Source of the DNA: Nitrospirota bacterium
Lineage (GTDB): Bacteria; Nitrospirota_A; Leptospirillia; Leptospirillales; Leptospirillaceae
DNA length: 64,000 nt
Direction of reading: 5' to 3'
Assembly: GCA_021844275.1 (NCBI GenBank)
Contig: JAKBTR010000050.1
Coordinates: 1-64,000 of the forward strand
Shown: positions 60,228 through 64,000 of the stretch, piece by piece
Position numbering within the stretch: position 1 is the stretch's first letter
How the letters are laid out: each line of letters begins with the position of its first letter
Notes under the pieces: generated by a model
Seen by the model: the letters and a program-made list of their open reading frames with translations, nothing else
The model's database searches: none
Told to the model about the DNA's origin: nothing
Program-made: the position numbers and the translations under genes

Positions 60228-61082
60228 ATGCAAAAACACAGCCTGATTCTCTGGCCGACACTGCTCGTGTCTCTGTTTCTGGCAGCCTGCAGTCATCACG
60301 ACAAGGGAGCAAAGGCCACGGCCGCCGGCAATTCCGGAGCCTCCAAGTCCGCCGTCGCACCGGAAATCCATCACCACAAGACGGTTCTGATCCTGCTGGA
60401 CAAAACCGCGAGCGTCAAGGACCAGAACACGGTCTTTTCCGAAGCGATCCGGAAAATCGTGGATTCCCTGGGTGCAGGAGACAAATTCCGGTTGGCGCTG
60501 ATCACCGGAGAATCGGATGCCGATTTCGACTTCGTGGCATCGCTCGACCTGCCGAAACCTCCCCCCTATAATCCGCTGGAAACGAACGAGGCGGTCTACA
60601 AGGATACCCTCGCCCAGCAACAGGATGATCGCAAGAAAAAAGTCTCCGAACTGTTCCAGAAGGTCGACGCCGCCCTCAAGGCAAAACCCACGGCCCAGAG
60701 CACGGATCTGTTCGGTGCGATCTACGCGTCCAGCCTGTTCTTCGACAGAGTCAAAGACCAAAAGATCCTGGTCATCCTCTCCGACATGATCGAGGAAGAC
60801 GCAAACTGGCGATTCAATCACGTGCGCTGGAATGACCATCTCCGAAGCGTCATCCTGACCCATGAAAAAAAGCTTGGCCTGATTCCGGACATGAAAGGGA
60901 TTTGCGTGTACGTCGTCGGAGCCAAGGCTCCGTCCCTGGAGATGCTCCAGAACATCCGATTTTTCTGGACGCAGTACTTTCTGCAGGCTCATGCCGGGTT
61001 TTCTCCTGACCGGTATGCCCACACCATGCTCTACTGGCCTCCTCCCTCCAGTTGCTCCGACGCATCCGGGAGGAACATCTGA
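60228..61082 (+). CDS. VWA-domain lipoprotein
   Basis: 284 residues. The signal has a lipobox L-A-A-C (C21). The mature chain, after a linker, has a von Willebrand A fold with a MIDAS-like L-L-D-K-T-A-S (D58, T60, S62), an S-T-D-L threonine loop near residue 162 and an I-L-S-D-M near 185. The usual first motif is DxSxS, so T60 is a variant. Ligand unknown. GAGGAGAC precedes the ATG. Likely works in the cell envelope with the membrane protein encoded 20 bases upstream. Confidence 0.7.
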   Translation: MQKHSLILWPTLLVSLFLAACSHHDKGAKATAAGNSGASKSAVAPEIHHHKTVLILLDKTASVKDQNTVFSEAIRKIVDSLGAGDKFRLALITGESDADFDFVASLDLPKPPPYNPLETNEAVYKDTLAQQQDDRKKKVSELFQKVDAALKAKPTAQSTDLFGAIYASSLFFDRVKDQKILVILSDMIEEDANWRFNHVRWNDHLRSVILTHEKKLGLIPDMKGICVYVVGAKAPSLEMLQNIRFFWTQYFLQAHAGFSPDRYAHTMLYWPPPSSCSDASGRNI

Positions 61083-61084
61083 CG

Positions 61085-61288
61085 ATGAAACGGATTCTTG
61101 AACGATTCTTCCGCCTGTTCCGGTTCCGGCGGAAAGAAGACAATGGCGCCGGTCCGCCCGTCCGCATACCCGACGACGACCCGTCCATCGACGACAAGGT
61201 CCTGAAAACAATTGCCAACTTGAGCGGTCCACGCAGGGCGACCTATTCCCGAAACGGTCGGGCACCCCGTGTTTTTGACAAGCGATGA
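61085..61288 (+). CDS. Small basic protein
   Basis: 67 residues, ATG two bases after the VWA stop with GGAGG upstream. N-terminus is very basic (MKRILERFFRLFRFRRKE), then acidic (PDDDPSIDD) and a basic tail. Predicted amphipathic helix at the N-terminus; no domain recognised. Confidence 0.5.
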   Translation: MKRILERFFRLFRFRRKEDNGAGPPVRIPDDDPSIDDKVLKTIANLSGPRRATYSRNGRAPRVFDKR

Positions 61289-61295
61289 ACCCATC

Positions 61296-61339
61296 GCTTC
61301 CGGGCCGGATGCCCGGAAGCCGGATCCCGGACAAGTCCG
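61296..61339 (+). promoter_or_regulatory. Two hairpins between small ORFs of the VWA group
   Basis: GCTTCCGGGC (61296-61305) pairs with GCCCGGAAGC (61311-61320), a perfect 10-bp stem with a 5-base loop; a second stem, CCGGAC / GTCCGG with a 2-base loop, lies about 61327-61340. No clear T-run follows. They could stabilise the upstream message or reduce expression of the last gene. Confidence 0.5.
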
Positions 61340-61365
61340 GTCCTGTCTTTCCAAGGAGATTCCTG

Positions 61366-61701
61366 ATGAGTTCCAGCACTCGTTACCGGGTCCTGGACCC
61401 GTATAACGATGATATCAGCTACACCTTCGATACGACGGAGGAAGCCAAGCTGTACATCGAAAAGTCCTATCCGGCCCTCCGGAAAAATCTGGCGTACGTG
61501 TTTCAGATGGAAGAAGTGCAGGCACAGCAGATCTTCACCCAAAAAACCCTTCTGGACATCCTGAAGATTCTGAAGTCTTCCGGATACCATATCGAGCCGC
61601 TCCAGACCGAAAAAATCGACGAAAGACTGGGTGCGGAGGATATTGAAAAATTTCGTGAATTTTTTAGCAGCCGCTTCCGTTTTTTCCGTGAAAAAAAATA
61701 A
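61366..61701 (+). CDS. Hypothetical soluble protein
   Basis: 111 residues from the ATG at 61366 with AAGGAG seven bases upstream. The N-terminal part has RYRVLDPYNDDISYTFDTTEE, then helices ending in a very aromatic/basic tail (FFSSRFRFFREKK). No domain recognised. It closes the group; the convergent bioD ends 50 bases downstream. Confidence 0.5.
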   Translation: MSSSTRYRVLDPYNDDISYTFDTTEEAKLYIEKSYPALRKNLAYVFQMEEVQAQQIFTQKTLLDILKILKSSGYHIEPLQTEKIDERLGAEDIEKFREFFSSRFRFFREKK

Positions 61702-61750
61702 AAAAGGCAACGGAAAAGCGGAAAGGCTGAACCTTGAGAATCGTCCCTCT

Positions 61751-62479
61751 TCACCGGGAAGGAGATTCGTGGACCCGGAGAGGGATGGCAGGAAGAAGAT
61801 TCCGAAGGATATCCGGGTTGAGGGACGTGGCCAGAGGCCAGTCGTCTCCGACAGGTCGGCGCACCAGGTGGAGGCAGGAAGCAGAAAAAGGTTTCAGCGC
61901 GCGCAAGGCGCACAGGATCTGGGAAAGACATCCGAGATGGGGGTGGCTGACCAGGTGAATCCGGCAATGAATGAGGTCTTCGGGATGAAAGGCTGACAGG
62001 ATTCCATGTCCTCCCTCGAAAAACGGGGACAAAACCCCCCCCGCCCCTTCCACCACCAACGCATGCCGAAGTGCAAGAAAACGGATTTTTTCCCGAATGG
62101 CCTGAGGGTCGATCGATGTCCCCGCCCGGTTCGCGGCCGTCATCGGATCGATCGGCTCTCCAAAGGCATACATCCATGTCAAGAGATGTCCGGGCAAGCC
62201 GGACATCTCTTGACAACGGGACGGATCGCTGTCCGGATCCTCTCCCCGCCCCCCCGTCAGAACCGGTTTCAGATACGCCGGAACCTTTTCCTGCGCGCGC
62301 AATTCCCTGAGCAGAACCGCGCTGACAATCGTCTTTCCGACGTGCGTGTCCGTCCCCAGAACCAGATCGAATCCGGGAAATTCGAGAAGCCCTTCCTTTC
62401 GGGAATTCGTTGCTATTCCTCCCGCTCGAGCGCGATGGAGAGAGGAATCGGATTGGTCAGGCACCAGACAGCCGGACAT
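61751..62479 (-). CDS. bioD: Dethiobiotin synthetase
   Basis: Up to 242 residues; the true start is uncertain because the conserved part begins at FDLVLGTDTHVGKT (P-loop) about 35 residues in, and the upstream part overlaps the OsmC gene by 67 bases. Other BioD motifs are K-P-V-L-T-G and V-E-G-A-G-G. It makes dethiobiotin from DAPA with ATP and CO2. It is separated from bioB-bioW-bioF by 22 kb. The segment around DPSRCQEMSGLPGHLLTWM is encoded by the inverted repeat at 62177-62215. Confidence 0.85.
   Translation of the reverse strand: MSGCLVPDQSDSSLHRARAGGIATNSRKEGLLEFPGFDLVLGTDTHVGKTIVSAVLLRELRAQEKVPAYLKPVLTGGRGEDPDSDPSRCQEMSGLPGHLLTWMYAFGEPIDPMTAANRAGTSIDPQAIREKIRFLALRHALVVEGAGGVLSPFFEGGHGILSAFHPEDLIHCRIHLVSHPHLGCLSQILCALRALKPFSASCLHLVRRPVGDDWPLATSLNPDILRNLLPAIPLRVHESPSR
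62177..62215. repeat. Perfect 17-bp inverted repeat inside bioD
   Basis: TGTCAAGAGATGTCCGG (62177-62193), loop GCAAG, CCGGACATCTCTTGACA (62199-62215). The stem is within the bioD coding region and does not shift the frame; the protein has normal length there. Confidence 0.8.
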
Positions 62480-62934
62480 TGTTCCCGGGATTGCTCTTCA
62501 ATTTTCTGAAGAACGACTTCCGATGAAGGGCTCGATACCGACAACCGGATGCGCACTCCGTCCGTCAGCGGATTATGACTGATGCCCAGGGGACGGGTCA
62601 TGTCGACAACATTTTCCACCCGGATCCGGAGGCGCCGGATCTCGACACCTTGCTGGGCCGCGACCATCATGAAGGTTCCCGCGAAACAGGACGCCATTCC
62701 GAACAGGCAATACTGCAGGGGACCCGGCGCCAGTCCTTCGCCCCCCATGGCGCGGGGGTTGTCCATTTCCAGAGCCAGCTTCCCGCCTTCGAAGGCCAGA
62801 TCCGCATGAAACTGCGGGCCTGCTCCTTTCGTATTCCATTCCCCTTCCAGCACGTTCTCCTTGCGAGCCTTTCCGGGCTCCGCGCGAAAAAGCGCGATGG
62901 TCTTTTCCAGCGCCTCCAGATTGACATGATTCAT
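62413..62934 (-). CDS. OsmC-family protein
   Basis: 173 residues from the ATG at 62934, with AAGGAG seven bases upstream. The OsmC pattern is PGPLQYCLFGMASCFAGTFM with two cysteines (peroxidatic and resolving type) near residues 86 and 94, then a C-terminal ISHNPLTDGVRIRLSV. OsmC/Ohr proteins reduce organic hydroperoxides with thiols. The start shares a base with the DegT stop. Confidence 0.85.
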   Translation of the reverse strand: MNHVNLEALEKTIALFRAEPGKARKENVLEGEWNTKGAGPQFHADLAFEGGKLALEMDNPRAMGGEGLAPGPLQYCLFGMASCFAGTFMMVAAQQGVEIRRLRIRVENVVDMTRPLGISHNPLTDGVRIRLSVSSPSSEVVLQKIEEQSREQCPAVWCLTNPIPLSIALEREE

Positions 62935-64000
62935 CAGACATCTCCTTGTTGCGACACATTCATCAGGACCCGGACAATTTGCGCCTGCTCCGCCTCCGTG
63001 AGCTCCGGAAAAACAGGTAACGACAGAACAGAAGCCGAAAGCCGGTCGGTGACGTCCAGTCCTGTCCCGGAAGAAGGATGGAAGGCCATCTGCCGGTGCT
63101 GCGGTACAGGATAATAGATTTCGGTTCCGATGCCCGCCTCGGACAGAGCCTTTTTGACTCTGTCGCGCTTGTCCGGCCGCCGAAAGGCGATCGTATACTG
63201 GTGATACACGGAATCGCCTCCTTCGCGCCACCGGGGAATCCGGAAGACGTCCTGACCGGAAAAGGCTTCCGTATAACGCTTTGCGAGAATGCAACGACGG
63301 TCGTTCCATCCGCGCAAAAAGTCGAGCTTGGCTTCGAGAATGGCCGCCTGAATGGCGTCCAGTCGGGAATTGTATCCCAGCTCTTCGTGGATGTAACGTT
63401 GTCGGCTCCCATGAACACGCAGGCTCCGGATGCGGTCCGCCACCCGGCCATCCTCCGTTGTCACCAGACCGCCATCTCCCCCACCGCCAAGGTTTTTTGT
63501 GGGAAAGAAAGAATAAGCAGCTCCTCTGCTGAGTGCTCCGGCGCTTTTTCCGTTTTGCCTCGCTCCGATGGACTGGCAGGCATCCTCGACGATCCAGAGC
63601 CCACGGGACGCGGCCCACTCCGCAAGAGGTGCCATATCCGCCATCTGTCCATAGAGGTGAACCACAACCACTCCCCGGACAGGAAAGTTTCCTTCCCGGG
63701 TCCGGAAAACGCCGTCCGATCCGCGGACGCATTGTGACAGAAGCGCATTTTCAAGCGTTTCAGGAGAAACCACATAGAGATTTTCATCCACATCCGCCCA
63801 GACCGGATGTCCTCCGGCCAGACAGATGGAGCTCGCCGAAGCATAGAATGTAAAGGAAGGAACGAGGACCGCGTCCCCGGGCAAGAGTCCGGCCGCCTTC
63901 AGGAGAAGGATCAGGGCATCCGTTCCCGAGGCCACTCCCACCGCCTGGCTCGCTCCGAGAAAGTCGGCAATCTTTTTTTCGAAACGGGAGACGGTCTCCC
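62934..64000 (-). CDS. DegT/DnrJ/EryC1-type sugar aminotransferase (5' end outside window)
   Basis: The frame runs off the window at 64000, so the N-terminus is missing; over 350 residues are visible. PLP motifs: VSRFEKKIADFLGASQAVGVASGTDAL, VVVHLYGQMADM, EDACQSIGA and the PLP lysine in S-F-F-P-T-K-N-L-G-G-G-G. These enzymes aminate 3- or 4-keto sugars for surface polysaccharides. Its partner sugar genes would lie beyond the window. Confidence 0.85.
   Translation of the reverse strand, partial: ETVSRFEKKIADFLGASQAVGVASGTDALILLLKAAGLLPGDAVLVPSFTFYASASSICLAGGHPVWADVDENLYVVSPETLENALLSQCVRGSDGVFRTREGNFPVRGVVVVHLYGQMADMAPLAEWAASRGLWIVEDACQSIGARQNGKSAGALSRGAAYSFFPTKNLGGGGDGGLVTTEDGRVADRIRSLRVHGSRQRYIHEELGYNSRLDAIQAAILEAKLDFLRGWNDRRCILAKRYTEAFSGQDVFRIPRWREGGDSVYHQYTIAFRRPDKRDRVKKALSEAGIGTEIYYPVPQHRQMAFHPSSGTGLDVTDRLSASVLSLPVFPELTEAEQAQIVRVLMNVSQQGDV

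Noticed and set aside
62413..63732. 439-residue minus-strand frame fused to the OsmC protein
   Set aside because: The upper part is antiphase to the aminotransferase gene, and the ATG at 62934 has a good ribosome site and gives a normal OsmC length.

Overview
The window reads as a chromosome segment of a GC-rich, Gram-negative-type bacterium: it has lipoproteins with lipoboxes, an outer-membrane barrel ending in an aromatic residue, and a Pel exopolysaccharide export system. Gene content and order (Pel cluster; yicC-remA-gmk-rpoZ-coaBC; aroQ-efp-accB-accC; glyQ-glyS; bioB-bioW-bioF) fit Nitrospirota, most plausibly a Leptospirillum-like acidophile. That placement is inference from gene content, not a database match. 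I saw no rRNA, tRNA, CRISPR array or intact insertion sequence.

Layout. 1-8916 (+): a Pel exopolysaccharide operon in the order TPR protein / PelB-like barrel, pelC, a PelA hydrolase domain as a lipoprotein, pelD, pelE, pelF, pelG, mostly with overlapping stops and starts. 9000-14700: an accessory stretch with a glyoxalase-family remnant, a DUF1207 outer-membrane protein, a zinc-ribbon protein, a Crp/Fnr regulator, three unknown proteins (two of them apparent paralogues) and a pair of 92-bp direct repeats. 14738-19736: an NsrR-like Rrf2 regulator, a GGDEF/EAL protein and two exported proteins, one with a Met-rich tail. 20003-24435: ilvD, rmuC, a small membrane protein and a cation-diffusion facilitator. 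24645-27461: a B12/radical SAM enzyme, a ferritin-like protein and an exported helical protein.

27606-34849 (-) is one tightly overlapping operon read glyQ, glyS, ribD, ribE, yacG, cobI, an unknown membrane protein, cobM. Then come a CHASE3-GGDEF cyclase, the bioB-bioW-bioF operon behind a clear promoter and a leader hairpin, a CBS protein, a penicillin-binding transpeptidase and a glycogen-debranching enzyme. 44132-52985 (+) is housekeeping: yicC-remA-gmk-rpoZ-coaBC, then a TPR/roadblock protein, aroQ, efp, accB, accC, thiE. 52977-57966 (-) is a phosphorelay trio (CHASE3 histidine kinase, single-domain response regulator, REC-PAS-GAF-GGDEF-EAL protein).

The most unusual part is 58380-61701: an AT-rich island, a 59-residue ribbon-helix-helix repressor gene whose own promoter carries two inverted repeats, then five co-directional genes of unknown function (coiled-coil protein, four-helix membrane protein with coiled coils, von Willebrand A lipoprotein, two small proteins). 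The window ends (-) with a DegT-type aminotransferase, an OsmC-family protein and bioD; bioD contains a perfect 17-bp inverted repeat inside its coding sequence. Three c-di-GMP enzymes lie in the same window as the Pel system, whose PelD has the inhibitory-site layout expected of a c-di-GMP receptor, so surface growth is a recurring theme.
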